A stretch of 64,000 nt of DNA from Gammaproteobacteria bacterium. Lineage in GTDB: Bacteria > Pseudomonadota > Gammaproteobacteria > Burkholderiales > Rhodocyclaceae. Where the stretch lies: assembly GCA_029289265.1 (NCBI GenBank), contig JARFTX010000008.1, positions 20,485-84,484 of the forward strand, read 5' to 3'. The notes below the pieces were generated by a model. That model had not been told where the DNA came from. It saw nothing but the letters and a program-made list of their open reading frames with translations, and did not search any database. This document shows positions 20,147-30,243 of this stretch, piece after piece. The position numbers and the translations under genes were made by a program. The first letter of the stretch is position 1, and every line of letters starts with the position of its first letter.

Positions 20147-20923
20147 ATGACTTTTGAGAACATCATCGTGGAATCGCACGGTCGCGTCGGATTGATCCGG
20201 CTCAACCGTCCCAAGGCACTGAACGCACTCAATGACCAGCTCGTCGACGAACTCTGGGACGCGCTCGACCACTTCGAGGCCGACGAGAACATCGGCGCGA
20301 TGGTCATCACCGGCTCCGAGAAGGCCTTCGCCGCCGGTGCCGACATCGGCGCGATGGCGACCTTCTCCTACATGGATGCGTACAAGAGCGACTACATCAC
20401 GCGCAACTGGGAGCGGGTGAAGACCTGCCGCAAGCCGGTGATCGCGGCGGTCGCCGGCTACGCGCTGGGGGGAGGTTGCGAACTCGCGATGATGTGCGAC
20501 ATGATCATCGCTGCCGACAACGCCAAGTTCGGCCAGCCCGAGATCAAGCTCGGCATCTTGCCCGGCGCCGGTGGCACCCAGCGCCTGCCGCGCGCGGTCG
20601 GAAAGGCGAAGGCCATGGATCTGTGCCTTACCGCGCGCATGATGGATGCCGCCGAGGCCGAGCAATGCGGCCTGGTTGCTCGAGTCGTGCCCGCCGAGCG
20701 CATGCTCGACGAGGCGCTCGAAGTGGCCACCACGATCGCCAATTTCTCGCTGCCGGTCGTGATGATGATCAAGGAATCGATCAACCAGGCCTTCGAGGGC
20801 AGTCTCAACGAAGGTCTGCTGCTCGAGCGGCGCATCTTCCACGCGGCCTTCGGACTCGAAGACCAGAAGGAAGGCATGGCGGCGTTCGTCGCGAAGCGGA
20901 AGCCAGACTTCAAGCACCGCTGA
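20147..20923 (+). CDS. Enoyl-CoA hydratase/isomerase family protein
   Basis: A 258-aa crotonase-fold enzyme that most likely hydrates trans-2-enoyl-CoA in beta-oxidation. Both catalytic glutamates of the hydratase class are present: one in [14 protein letters not shown] and one in [18 protein letters not shown]. The CoA-binding segment [11 protein letters not shown] is also there. Length and motifs match FadB1/PaaF-type short-chain enoyl-CoA hydratases. An AGGAG site precedes the ATG. It does not belong to the LPS operon in function, and a hairpin follows it. Confidence 0.94.
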   Translation: MTFENIIVESHGRVGLIRLNRPKALNALNDQLVDELWDALDHFEADENIGAMVITGSEKAFAAGADIGAMATFSYMDAYKSDYITRNWERVKTCRKPVIAAVAGYALGGGCELAMMCDMIIAADNAKFGQPEIKLGILPGAGGTQRLPRAVGKAKAMDLCLTARMMDAAEAEQCGLVARVVPAERMLDEALEVATTIANFSLPVVMMIKESINQAFEGSLNEGLLLERRIFHAAFGLEDQKEGMAAFVAKRKPDFKHR

Positions 20924-20932
20924 TTGCGGCTG

Positions 20933-20979
20933 CGCAGCAGCCGACGGCGGCGCACCCATCGCCGTGGTCGGCTGCTGCG
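20933..20979. repeat. 13-bp inverted repeat after the enoyl-CoA hydratase gene
   Basis: Perfect arms at 20933-20945 and 20967-20979 (CGCAGCAGCCGAC and its complement) with a GC-rich loop that can pair further. It begins 9 bases after the stop codon. There is no T run, so it may be a 3'-end stabilising hairpin or a weak terminator. Confidence 0.6.
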
Positions 20980-21089
20980 AAATGCCCGTATGCAACGCCA
21001 AGAATTGTTACAAATATCCTCGGCTTAGCCTTTGCCGGCATTCCCCAGGCGTTACGGATTTGGCATGTTGCGCCGCACAAAAATAATGC

Positions 21090-21117
21090 TTGACTTCTCC
21101 ATCTGTCTCCATATAAT
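21090..21117 (+). promoter_or_regulatory. Strong sigma70 promoter of the phasin gene
   Basis: TTGACT (21090-21095) and TATAAT (21112-21117) separated by 16 bases, with an A-rich stretch upstream of the -35. This is the best sigma70 match in the window and lies 86 bases upstream of the phasin ATG, leaving a leader of about 80 bases. Confidence 0.85.
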
Positions 21118-21203
21118 CGGGGCCATGCTGCATCGCACCATCTCTTTCGGGTGCCCCCTTGCAGCGTCGTTTGTTTCAACACACCACCCCAGGAGAATCC
21201 AGC

Positions 21204-21764
21204 ATGTTTGCGTCCCCCGAGCAGTTTGCCGCCACCAACAAAGCCAACATCGAGTCCTTGCTGTCGCTCGCCAACTCGGCCTTCGCCAGCGCCGAGCGCC
21301 TTGCCGCGCTGAACCTGAACACCGCCCGCACCCTGCTCGAGGACGCGATGGCCAACACCAAGACCCTGCTGTCCGCCAAGGATGTGCAGGAGCTGGTCGC
21401 GCTGCAGACCGCCATGGCCCAGCCGCTGGTCGAGAAGGCCGTGGCCTACAACCGTAGCGTCTACGAGATCGCGTCGCAGAGCCAGGAAGAGGCCTCGAAG
21501 CTGATCGAAGCCCAGATCGCCGACCTGAACAAGGCCCTCGCCGCTGCCCTCGACAAGGCCGCCAAGTCCGCCCCGGCCGGTTCCGACGTCGCCGTCGCCG
21601 CGGTCAAGTCCGCCATCGCCGCGGCCAACAGCGCCTACGACAGCGTCAGCAAGGCCGCCAAACAGGTCGCCGAGATCGCCGAAGCCAACGTTGCCGCTGC
21701 CACCAGCGCCACCGTCAAGGCCGTTGGCACCGCCTCCAAGGCCAGCTCCAAGAAGGCTGCCTGA
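21204..21764 (+). CDS. phaP: Phasin family protein
   Basis: Phasins coat polyhydroxyalkanoate granules in the cytoplasm. The 186-aa product is almost entirely helical, rich in Ala, and matches the betaproteobacterial phasin pattern: FASPEQFAATNKANIESLLSL at the start, then LAALNLNTARTLLEDAMANTK. The C-terminus is Ala/Lys-rich (KASSKKAA), as in many PhaP proteins. A consensus AGGAGA ribosome site, a strong promoter and a strong terminator suggest high expression as a single-gene unit. Confidence 0.95.
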   Translation: MFASPEQFAATNKANIESLLSLANSAFASAERLAALNLNTARTLLEDAMANTKTLLSAKDVQELVALQTAMAQPLVEKAVAYNRSVYEIASQSQEEASKLIEAQIADLNKALAAALDKAAKSAPAGSDVAVAAVKSAIAAANSAYDSVSKAAKQVAEIAEANVAAATSATVKAVGTASKASSKKAA

Positions 21765-21788
21765 TCGGTTTCAGGTTTCCTGAAGCAA

Positions 21789-21815
21789 AAGCCCCGCGCA
21801 AGCGGGGCTTTTTTT
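21789..21815 (+). terminator. Rho-independent terminator of the phasin gene
   Basis: Stem AGCCCCGC (21790-21797) and GCGGGGCT (21802-21809) with a GCAA loop, followed by a run of T up to 21815. On the minus strand the same stem is followed by TTTT, so it may also end transcripts of plsC. Confidence 0.95.
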
Positions 21816-21867
21816 GTTCACTGCCCGTACTTGTTCGCTGCCTTGCCTGCATACGGCCGGTGCTCGC

Positions 21868-22590
21868 TTACTGCCTGTAATGATGCGGAAAGAGGCGACG
21901 CATCTCGCCTTCGATCCAGGCCTCGGCGCGCGCGTTGACCTCGGCGGCATCGAGTCCGGCGGGATCGATCGGCGGGCCGACGCTGACGGTGACTTCGCCG
22001 GGACGCTTGAGGAAGGCATTGCGCCGCCAGAATTCTCCGGCATTGTGGGCGACGGGCACGACCGGCACACCGGTCTGCTGTGAAAGCCATGCGCCGCCCG
22101 GCTTGTAGCGGCGGCTCTGGCCCGGTGCGACCCGGGTGCCTTCCGGAAAGACGGTCACCCAGAAACCCTGGTCGAGCAGGGCCCGGCCCTGCTCAACGAC
22201 CTGGGTCAATGCATCCTTGCCTGCGCTGCGGTCGATCGCGATCATCGGCAACTGCGCGAGCCCCCAGCCGAGAAAGGGCACCCTCAGCAGTTCGCGCTTG
22301 AGCACGAAGCTCATCGGCGGAAAGATCTGCTGCAGCGCCATGGTCTCCCACGCCGATTGGTGCTTGGACAGGATCACGGCGGGCCCGGGCGGAATGTTCT
22401 CGCGGCCGATGACCTTGTAGCGTATCCCAAGCACGTGCCAGACCAGCCACAGTACGACGTGGGCCCAGGCCGTGATCAGCCGGTAACGCGTGAGCGGCGG
22501 CAGAAAAAAGGTCAAGAAGCTCAGCAGCACATGGGGCGGGGTGATGATGAGCACGATCACCATGAACAGGAGCGAGCGAATGAAGTTCAC
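21868..22590 (-). CDS. plsC: 1-acyl-sn-glycerol-3-phosphate acyltransferase (PlsC family)
   Basis: This membrane enzyme acylates lysophosphatidate to phosphatidate. The 240-aa product has two N-terminal hydrophobic segments and the acyltransferase motifs: KHQSAWETM (motif 1), the FPEGTR motif (motif 3) and VPVVPVAHNAG (motif 4). Motif 1 reads HX4E instead of the usual HX4D. The start is a GTG. It is 9 bases downstream of gmhB, with which it is probably cotranscribed. Confidence 0.92.
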   Translation of the reverse strand: MNFIRSLLFMVIVLIITPPHVLLSFLTFFLPPLTRYRLITAWAHVVLWLVWHVLGIRYKVIGRENIPPGPAVILSKHQSAWETMALQQIFPPMSFVLKRELLRVPFLGWGLAQLPMIAIDRSAGKDALTQVVEQGRALLDQGFWVTVFPEGTRVAPGQSRRYKPGGAWLSQQTGVPVVPVAHNAGEFWRRNAFLKRPGEVTVSVGPPIDPAGLDAAEVNARAEAWIEGEMRRLFPHHYRQ

Positions 22591-22599
22591 GCCGACTCC

Positions 22600-23133
22600 T
22601 CAGGCGATGAGATCCGCGACCACAGCCGCGAGATCTGGGTAGATCGCCGTTCCGACAGGCAGATCGGGATGCTCGCGGGTCTGGAGGCCCTTGCCGGTGA
22701 GCACCAGATAAGGCGTGCAGCCTGCTGCCGTCGCGGCCTGCACGTCGCGCAGGCCGTCTCCGACCGCTGGGACGCCGCGAAGCTCCACGTTGAAGCGTTC
22801 CGCGATCTGATGGAACATCCCCGGCTTGGGCTTGCGGCAGTCGCAGGTCGAATCGGCCGGGTGCGGGCAGAAGAAGATCGCGTCGATCCGACCGCCCACG
22901 CGGGCAAGGCTCTTGATCATCTTGTCGTGAATCGCGTTGAGGGTGTCCATCCCGAACAGCCCGCGCCCGATGCCGGACTGGTTCGAAGCCACCACCACGC
23001 GCCAGCCCCACTGGTTGAGCCGGGCGATCGCTTCGAGCGAACCTTCGATCGGGTGCCACTCGTCGGGCGACTTGATGAACTGATCGGAGTCGTGGCTGAT
23101 GACCCCGTCGCGGTCGAGAATGATCAGCTTCAT
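22600..23133 (-). CDS. gmhB: D-glycero-D-manno-heptose 1,7-bisphosphate 7-phosphatase GmhB
   Basis: GmhB is a HAD phosphatase in the pathway to ADP-heptose for the LPS core. The 177-aa product has motif I LDRDGVISHDS, the zinc-binding loop CPHPADSTCDCRKPKPGM with His and Cys ligands, and motif IV VGDGLRDVQAA. Histidinol-phosphate phosphatases share this fold, but the zinc loop and overall length fit GmhB. It lies between glyS and plsC. Confidence 0.93.
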   Translation of the reverse strand: MKLIILDRDGVISHDSDQFIKSPDEWHPIEGSLEAIARLNQWGWRVVVASNQSGIGRGLFGMDTLNAIHDKMIKSLARVGGRIDAIFFCPHPADSTCDCRKPKPGMFHQIAERFNVELRGVPAVGDGLRDVQAATAAGCTPYLVLTGKGLQTREHPDLPVGTAIYPDLAAVVADLIA

Positions 23134-23176
23134 CGCGGCTGCCCGGATCGAGTGAGTACGAGGTGCACCGCGCGGA

Positions 23177-25270
23177 TCATTGCGGCGCGAGGCGGGAGAT
23201 GTCTGCGACCCGGTTCATCAGCCCGGCGAGCATGTGCAGCAGACCCAGCCGGTTGCGACGCGTGAGCGGCTCCTCGACCATCACCATGACGTGGTCGAAG
23301 AAGTTGTCCACCGCCTCGCGCAGTCCGGCGAGCGCGCGCAGCGCCTCGGCGTAGTCCTCGTTCTCGACGTGCGAGCGCACCAGCGGCGCGACCTCGACGA
23401 CCTGGTGGAACAGGCGGCGCTCGGCGTCCTCCTGCAACAGGGCGATGTCGGGCTCGGGCAGCACTTCGTCGACCTTCTTGAGGATGTTGACGATGCGCTT
23501 GTTCGCCGCGGCGAGCGCTTCGGCTTCCGGCAGCGTACGAAAGCGGCGCACCGCCTCGAGCTTGACCGGCACCAGGTCGATGCGGGTGGGCCGGAGGGCG
23601 AGCACGGCGTCGACCACATCGACCGCGGCGCCGGACTCGCGCAACTGGTGCCGGAGACGCTCGAAGACGAAATCCAGCAACTGCGACTCGAACTCCTTCG
23701 CGGTGAGCACCCCCGGCTTGAAGCCTGCCGCGGCATCGGCAACGAGCCTTTTCAGATCGAGCGGCAGCGGCGTCTCCATCAGGATGCGCAGCACGCCCAG
23801 CGCGGCGCGGCGTAGCCCGAACGGGTCCTTGTCGCCGGTGGGCACCTGGCCGATACCGAAAAATCCGACCAGCGCATCGAGCTTGTCCGCCAACGCAACC
23901 GCGCACGCGACATTGCCCTGAGGCAGTTCATCGCCGGCGAAGCGCGGCTGGTAGTGCGCACAGACCGCCTCGGCGACCACCTCGCCTTCACCGTCGTGCA
24001 GCGCATAGTGGCGCCCCATGACGCCCTGCAGTTCGGGAAATTCACCCACCATCTCGGTCACGAGATCGGCCTTCGCCAGTCGTGCCGCGCGGGCGGCAGC
24101 GCCCGCATCGGCGTGCAGCGTCTGAGCGATCCGGCCGGCCAGGCGCTCGAGCCGGTCGACGCGCTCGAACTGGCTGCCGAGCTTGTTGTGATATACGACC
24201 GACGCGAGCCGCGGCAGGCGCGACTCGAGCGGATGCTTGCGGTCCTGCTCGAAGAAGAAACGCGCATCGGCCAGCCGAGGACGGACCACGCGCTGGTTGC
24301 CCGAGACGATATGGGACGAGTCCGCCACGCGCATGTTCGAGACGATGAGGAAGCGATTCAGGAGCTTGCCGCCCTCGTCGAACAGCGGAAAGTACTTCTG
24401 ATTGGCGCGCATCGTCAGGATCAGGCACTCCTGCGGCACGGCGAGGAATTCGGGCTCGAACTCGCCCACGTAGACGGTCGGATGCTCGACCAGCGCACTG
24501 ACCTCGTCGAGCAGATCGGCGTACTCACCCAACGTCGCCTGCTGCGCGCGCGCCGTCTCGAGCAGTTGGCGTTCGATGTCGGCCCGGCGCTCGTCGAAGT
24601 TCGGGATCACCTTGCCCTCGGCGAGCAGGGTCGGCTCGTAGGCTTCGGCGCTGGCGATTTCAAGCTCGCCACGGCTCATGAAGCGGTGGCCGCGGGTCAC
24701 CCGGCCCGACTCGAGCCCCAGAACGCTGCCCGGCACGACACGCGTGCCATGCAACAGCGTGAGACGGTGCACAGGCCGCACGAACTGCACTTCGCTCGCA
24801 CCCCAGCGCATCAGCTTCGGGATCGGCAAGGCCTTGACTGCCTCCTGAACGAGGGCGGCGAGCGCATCATCCAGGCTCGCCCCGGCTTCGACGCGGCGGT
24901 AGAACAGCGCCTCGCTCTTGCCGTCGGGGCGGCGCTCGAACCCGGCCACGGCCTCGACCGGAATGCCGCGCGCCTCGAGCTTCTTGAGGAGCGCCGGCGT
25001 CGGGCGCCCTTCCTCATCGAGGGCGACCTGCACCGGCATGATCTTCTCGGCGACCTCGCGCGGCGCGGCCGCCGCACGTACGTCGGTGACCGTCAGGCCG
25101 AGACGGCGCGGCGTGGCAAAGGGGCGCCGCACCGAGGCGTCGCCGAGCAGACCGCTGCGGGCGAGTCCCTGGAACACGGCCTCGGAGAAAGACTCGGCCA
25201 GCCGCGGAAGCGCCTTGGGCGGCAACTCCTCGGTGAGCAATTCGACGAGCAGCGTCGCCTCCGACATCAT
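23177..25270 (-). CDS. glyS: Glycine--tRNA ligase beta subunit
   Basis: This is the beta chain of the heterotetrameric bacterial glycyl-tRNA synthetase, which carries the tRNA-binding part. The 697-aa product starts with the family signature [15 protein letters not shown] and contains [18 protein letters not shown] in the C-terminal half, with the HD-like and anticodon-binding regions behind it. The ATG at 25270 overlaps the glyQ stop by 4 bases; a second ATG follows directly. Confidence 0.98.
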   Translation of the reverse strand: MMSEATLLVELLTEELPPKALPRLAESFSEAVFQGLARSGLLGDASVRRPFATPRRLGLTVTDVRAAAAPREVAEKIMPVQVALDEEGRPTPALLKKLEARGIPVEAVAGFERRPDGKSEALFYRRVEAGASLDDALAALVQEAVKALPIPKLMRWGASEVQFVRPVHRLTLLHGTRVVPGSVLGLESGRVTRGHRFMSRGELEIASAEAYEPTLLAEGKVIPNFDERRADIERQLLETARAQQATLGEYADLLDEVSALVEHPTVYVGEFEPEFLAVPQECLILTMRANQKYFPLFDEGGKLLNRFLIVSNMRVADSSHIVSGNQRVVRPRLADARFFFEQDRKHPLESRLPRLASVVYHNKLGSQFERVDRLERLAGRIAQTLHADAGAAARAARLAKADLVTEMVGEFPELQGVMGRHYALHDGEGEVVAEAVCAHYQPRFAGDELPQGNVACAVALADKLDALVGFFGIGQVPTGDKDPFGLRRAALGVLRILMETPLPLDLKRLVADAAAGFKPGVLTAKEFESQLLDFVFERLRHQLRESGAAVDVVDAVLALRPTRIDLVPVKLEAVRRFRTLPEAEALAAANKRIVNILKKVDEVLPEPDIALLQEDAERRLFHQVVEVAPLVRSHVENEDYAEALRALAGLREAVDNFFDHVMVMVEEPLTRRNRLGLLHMLAGLMNRVADISRLAPQ

Positions 25271-26196
25271 GCAGCCTCCCTGGACGGTTGCGACGTGCCG
25301 CGCGCGAGCATGGGGAAGCCCAGCGCCTCGCGCGAAGCGTAATAGGCGTGCGCGACCGCACGCGACAGGTTGCGGATGCGCCCGATGTAGGCGGCGCGCT
25401 CGGTCACCGAGATCGCCCCGCGGGCATCGAGCAGATTGAAGGTGTGCCCCGCCTTCAGGACCATCTCGTAGGCCGGCAGCACCAGTTCCGCGTCGATCAG
25501 GCGCCGCGCCTCGGCCTCGTAATTGCCGAAGAGCGAGAACAGGAACTCGACGTTCGCATGCTCGAAGTTGTACTTCGACTGCTCGATCTCGTTCTGCAGG
25601 AAGACGTCGCCGTAGCTGACGCTCGTACCGTCGGGCGCGACCGCCCAGACCAGGTCATAGACGTTCTCGACGCCCTGCAGATACATCGCGAGCCGCTCGA
25701 TGCCGTAGGTGATCTCGCCCAGCACCGGCTTGCAGTCGAGCCCGCCGACCTGCTGGAAGTACGTGAATTGGGTTACCTCCATGCCGTCGAGCCAGACCTC
25801 CCAGCCCAAGCCCCAGGCGCCGAGCGTCGGGTTCTCCCAGTCGTCCTCGACGAAGCGGATGTCGTGCACGGCGGGGTCGATGCCGAGCGCGCGCAGGGAA
25901 TCGAGGTAGATCTCCTGGAAGTCCGGCGGCGAGGGCTTGAGCACGACCTGGAACTGGTAGTAGTGCTGCAGGCGGTTGGGATTCTCGCCGTAGCGGCCGT
26001 CCTTGGGTCGGCGCGACGGCTGGACGTAGGCGGCATTCCACGGCTCGGGACCGATCGCGCGCAGGCAGGTGGCGGTGTGCGAGGTGCCGGCGCCGACCTC
26101 GAGGTCGATCGGCTGCAGCAGCACGCAGCCCCGCTCGGCCCAGAATTGCTGCAGCGTCAGGATGACCTGCTGGAAGGTAGGTTTTGACTTTGGCAT
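25267..26196 (-). CDS. glyQ: Glycine--tRNA ligase alpha subunit
   Basis: The alpha chain forms the catalytic class II core with bound glycine and ATP. The 309-aa product begins [20 protein letters not shown] and has the conserved [20 protein letters not shown] block. Length is typical. It is the first gene of the glyQ-glyS pair; the 87-base gap upstream to lnt has no clear promoter by eye. Confidence 0.98.
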   Translation of the reverse strand: MPKSKPTFQQVILTLQQFWAERGCVLLQPIDLEVGAGTSHTATCLRAIGPEPWNAAYVQPSRRPKDGRYGENPNRLQHYYQFQVVLKPSPPDFQEIYLDSLRALGIDPAVHDIRFVEDDWENPTLGAWGLGWEVWLDGMEVTQFTYFQQVGGLDCKPVLGEITYGIERLAMYLQGVENVYDLVWAVAPDGTSVSYGDVFLQNEIEQSKYNFEHANVEFLFSLFGNYEAEARRLIDAELVLPAYEMVLKAGHTFNLLDARGAISVTERAAYIGRIRNLSRAVAHAYYASREALGFPMLARGTSQPSREAA

Positions 26197-26283
26197 GGTC
26201 GGGAAACGTGTCGGGTTCGCCCGGGATGGCGAAGAAAGCGGATTTTACTGGCTTTTCCCGATCGGGTCGAAGATTCGGGACCG

Positions 26284-27807
26284 CTAAGGGCGGCCGGGGG
26301 CCTGCGCCGCGGCACGCTCGGTCCCCGGCGTGTTGCGCCCGCGCAAGCGCGGCGGCAGCGTACCCGTCACGAGCGCCAGCACCGCGAGCGCCCATGCGAC
26401 GAGATCCCCCCAGCGGGCATACGGCGTGAGTCCTTGGTAGCCGCGCACGTCAAGCTCGAGCGCGCCGCGCTCGAACTGCGGCAACACGCCGGCAACGCGC
26501 CCGTCGGGCTCGATCACGGCGGTCATGCCGGTATTGGTCGAACGCAGCATCGGTCGGCCCGTCTCGATTGCGCGCACGCGGGCGATCTGCAGGTGCTGGG
26601 GCTGGGCAAGCGAACGCCCGTACCAGGCGAGATTGGACAGATTGAGCATGAGCGTCGCCTCGGGCAGGCTGCGGATCAGCTCGCGGCCGAAGAGGTCCTC
26701 GTAGCAGATGTTCACCGCGATGCGCTGGCCGCGAAGCGCCATCGGCGGCTGGCTGCGCGGCCCTCGCGTCTGATCCGACATCGGGATGTCGGCAAGCCGG
26801 TAGAACCAGCCGAAAAAGGGCGGCGAGTACTCGCCGAACGGCACGAGATGCTGCTTGGCGTAATACTGCGGTGCCGATTCGCCCAGGCTGATCGCAGCGT
26901 TGTAGATGTGACCGGCGCCGTCGCGGGCGAATACGCCCAATACGACGTCGCGGCCGGCGAGCGCCGACTCGTCGGCGATCTCGTCGAGGTAGCCCCGCGG
27001 CAATTGCTCGCGCACCAGCGGCAACGTGGTCTCGGGCAGCACGACGAGTTCGGCCGCGTGCTCGCGGGCGAGTCGGGCATTGACCTCGAGCCACTCCGCA
27101 AGACGCCCCGGCTCCCACTTGAGCCCTTGCTCGATGTTGGTCTGCACCAGCGCCACCCGCAGCGGCTCCCCCTCGGGGCTGGTCCAGGCGATGCGCCCCA
27201 GGCCCGCGCCGATCCCGAGCACGACCATCAGCGCGGCGGTGCCGACGAGCGCCGGGGCTCGCACTCGCCAGGGGGTCAGCGCGACCAGCGCCGCCGCAAA
27301 GGCGACCAGACCGCCGACACCGAAGACGCCGATCACCGGCAGGAATCCCGCCAGCGGGCTGGGCGGCGTCTGCGAGTAGCCCACCGCAAGCCACGGAAAA
27401 CCGGTGAAGAGCCAGCCGCGCAGCCACTCCGCGAGCACCCATGCCCCAGCAAACAGCGCAGCCTGCGGAAACGGCCCGCCTTGGCGCAGGCGCACGAAAA
27501 GCGCGGTGGCAGCGGCCGGGAACAGTGCGAGATAGGCGCAGAAGAGGACGATCAACGCGGCCGAGATCGGCATCGGCACGCCGCCATAGCGGTTGAGCGC
27601 GACGTAAAGCCACGACACCCCGGCAAGAAATGCCCCGATACCCCAGGAGAAACCGAGTGCGAAACCGCGGCGCGGGCCGCCCGGTGAGCGGGCGACCAGC
27701 CAGACCAACACGGCAAGACTGGCAAGCGCGATTGGGAATGCACCGAACGGCGCAAAGGCGAAAACCGACACCCCGCCGGCGAGCGCCGCGACGACGAGTG
27801 CGATCAT
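26284..27807 (-). CDS. lnt: Apolipoprotein N-acyltransferase Lnt
   Basis: Lnt adds the third acyl chain to lipoproteins at the periplasmic face of the inner membrane. The 507-aa product has several N-terminal membrane segments and a nitrilase domain with the catalytic triad visible: Glu in VLPETTLPL, Lys in YYAKQHLVPFGEY and Cys in VNICYEDLFG. The ATG overlaps the corC stop by 4 bases. It is the last gene of the miaB-phoH-ybeY-corC-lnt block. Confidence 0.97.
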   Translation of the reverse strand: MIALVVAALAGGVSVFAFAPFGAFPIALASLAVLVWLVARSPGGPRRGFALGFSWGIGAFLAGVSWLYVALNRYGGVPMPISAALIVLFCAYLALFPAAATALFVRLRQGGPFPQAALFAGAWVLAEWLRGWLFTGFPWLAVGYSQTPPSPLAGFLPVIGVFGVGGLVAFAAALVALTPWRVRAPALVGTAALMVVLGIGAGLGRIAWTSPEGEPLRVALVQTNIEQGLKWEPGRLAEWLEVNARLAREHAAELVVLPETTLPLVREQLPRGYLDEIADESALAGRDVVLGVFARDGAGHIYNAAISLGESAPQYYAKQHLVPFGEYSPPFFGWFYRLADIPMSDQTRGPRSQPPMALRGQRIAVNICYEDLFGRELIRSLPEATLMLNLSNLAWYGRSLAQPQHLQIARVRAIETGRPMLRSTNTGMTAVIEPDGRVAGVLPQFERGALELDVRGYQGLTPYARWGDLVAWALAVLALVTGTLPPRLRGRNTPGTERAAAQAPGRP

Positions 27808-28652
27808 TCGGCGGCGAAGGGAGCTGCGGCCGGCGCGCAGCGCTCGACGAGCAGCGTGTGCACGCGCCGGCTGTCGGCACGCAGCACCTGGATCTTCATG
27901 CCCTCGATCTCAATCGTCTCGCCGCGCTTAGGCAATCGGCCGAGGTGGCGGATGACCAGGCCACCGACGGTGTCGTAGTCCTCATCGCTGAAATCGGTCG
28001 CGAAGGCGTGGTTGAAGTCGACGATCTCGGTGGTCGCCTTGACCCGGTAACGGCCGCTCTGGTCGAGCCGGATGCTGTCGCCGGCCTCGTCGAAGTCGTA
28101 CTCGTCCTCGATGTCGCCCACCACCTGCTCGAGGATGTCCTCGATCGTCACCAGCCCGGCCACGCCGCCGTATTCGTCGACGACGATGGCCATGTGGTTG
28201 CGGCTGACGCGGAACTCGCGCAGCAGCACGTTGAGGCGCTTGGATTCGGGCACGAACACCGCCGGGCGCAACATGTCGCGCAGGTCGAACTCACGTCCGG
28301 CGTAGTAGCGCAGCAAGTCCTTGGCGAGAAAGATCCCGATCACGTCGTCCTTGCCTTCGTCGACCACGGGAAAACGGGAATGGGCCGTGTCGATGACGAA
28401 ATCGGCGATCTTCTCGATCGGATCGCCGACGCGGATGACGTCCATCTGGGCCCGGGGAATCATGACTTCGCTCACCTGCATCTCCGACATCTGCAGCGCA
28501 CCCTCGATAATCGAGAGCGCGTCGACATCGATCAGGCTACGGTCGCAGGCGGCACGAAGCTGCGCGAGGAGGTCTTCGCGATCTTCCGGCTCGCGCGAGA
28601 GAAACGCCGAAAGTCGCTCCAGTAATGAGGGTTTGCCCGGGGAACTGTCCAT
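27804..28652 (-). CDS. corC: CBS/CorC_HlyC domain protein CorC (YbeX)
   Basis: The 282-aa cytoplasmic protein has an acidic N-terminus, a CBS pair (EVMIPRAQMDVIRV through VTIEDILEQVVGDIEDEYD) and a C-terminal CorC_HlyC domain (about residues 200-270). CorC proteins are linked to magnesium and cobalt efflux and, next to ybeY, to ribosome maturation. The start at 28652 (MDSSPGKPSLL) fits; an upstream in-frame extension passes through an inverted repeat and is unlikely to be coding. Confidence 0.94.
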   Translation of the reverse strand: MDSSPGKPSLLERLSAFLSREPEDREDLLAQLRAACDRSLIDVDALSIIEGALQMSEMQVSEVMIPRAQMDVIRVGDPIEKIADFVIDTAHSRFPVVDEGKDDVIGIFLAKDLLRYYAGREFDLRDMLRPAVFVPESKRLNVLLREFRVSRNHMAIVVDEYGGVAGLVTIEDILEQVVGDIEDEYDFDEAGDSIRLDQSGRYRVKATTEIVDFNHAFATDFSDEDYDTVGGLVIRHLGRLPKRGETIEIEGMKIQVLRADSRRVHTLLVERCAPAAAPFAAE

Positions 28653-28672
28653 TGAGTGTGTGTCGTTGTGGA

Positions 28673-28723
28673 GCCAGGATTTGGAATTCGCGGGCTTGGG
28701 CTTCGCGCATCCCAAATCCTGGC
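28673..28723. repeat. 12-bp perfect inverted repeat between ybeY and corC
   Basis: Arms GCCAGGATTTGG (28673-28684) and its exact complement (28712-28723) with a 27-base loop. It has no T run. It lies in the 86-base gap between two genes that are otherwise tightly packed in their operon, so it would form in the intercistronic RNA. Confidence 0.8.
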
Positions 28724-28738
28724 CTTCTCGCCCCCGTG

Positions 28739-29232
28739 TCACGCGTAAGGGTCCGGGTACCCCAGCGCGGCGAGAATTTCCGACTCCAGTGCCTCCATAC
28801 GGTCCGCCTCGACCGTCTCCTCGTGGTCATAGCCCTGTAAATGCAGCATACCATGCACGACGAGGTGGGCGAAATGCGCTTCCGGCGCCTTGCCCTGCCC
28901 GGCCGCCTCGCGCACGACCACCGGCACGCAGATCACCAGATCGCCGGCGAGCGTGCCGGCCTCGGCCGCATCGGCGCCCGCAGGTGCTTCGACGTCATCG
29001 GGCACGGCCTCGTCGTAGACGAAGGTCAGGACGTTGGTCGCGTAATCCTTGCCCCGGTAGTCGCGATTGAGTTGTTGCCCCTCGGCCTCGCCGACCAGGC
29101 GCACGGCGACCTCGGCCGAGCCACTGCGCAGCGCCGCGCGCGCCCAGCGGCGGATCTGCACCGCCCTCGGGGCGAACACCCGATCGCCGGCCCCGAGCGC
29201 CCGCTGCACGCTCAGGGCAAGTCTCGGCGCAC

Positions 29233-29236
<4 letters not shown>
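28739..29236 (-). CDS. ybeY: Endoribonuclease YbeY
   Basis: YbeY is a single-strand RNase needed for 16S rRNA 3' maturation and ribosome quality control. The 165-aa product has the zinc-binding signature [12 protein letters not shown] with three histidines. The start is a GTG that overlaps the phoH stop (GTGA). The N-terminal beta-strand core ([20 protein letters not shown]) also fits the UPF0054 family. Confidence 0.95.

Positions 29237-30243
<1,007 letters not shown>

Noticed and set aside
28653..28738. N-terminal extension of CorC through the inverted repeat
   Set aside because: The extra residues are not CorC-like, and the start MDSSPGK gives the family length.
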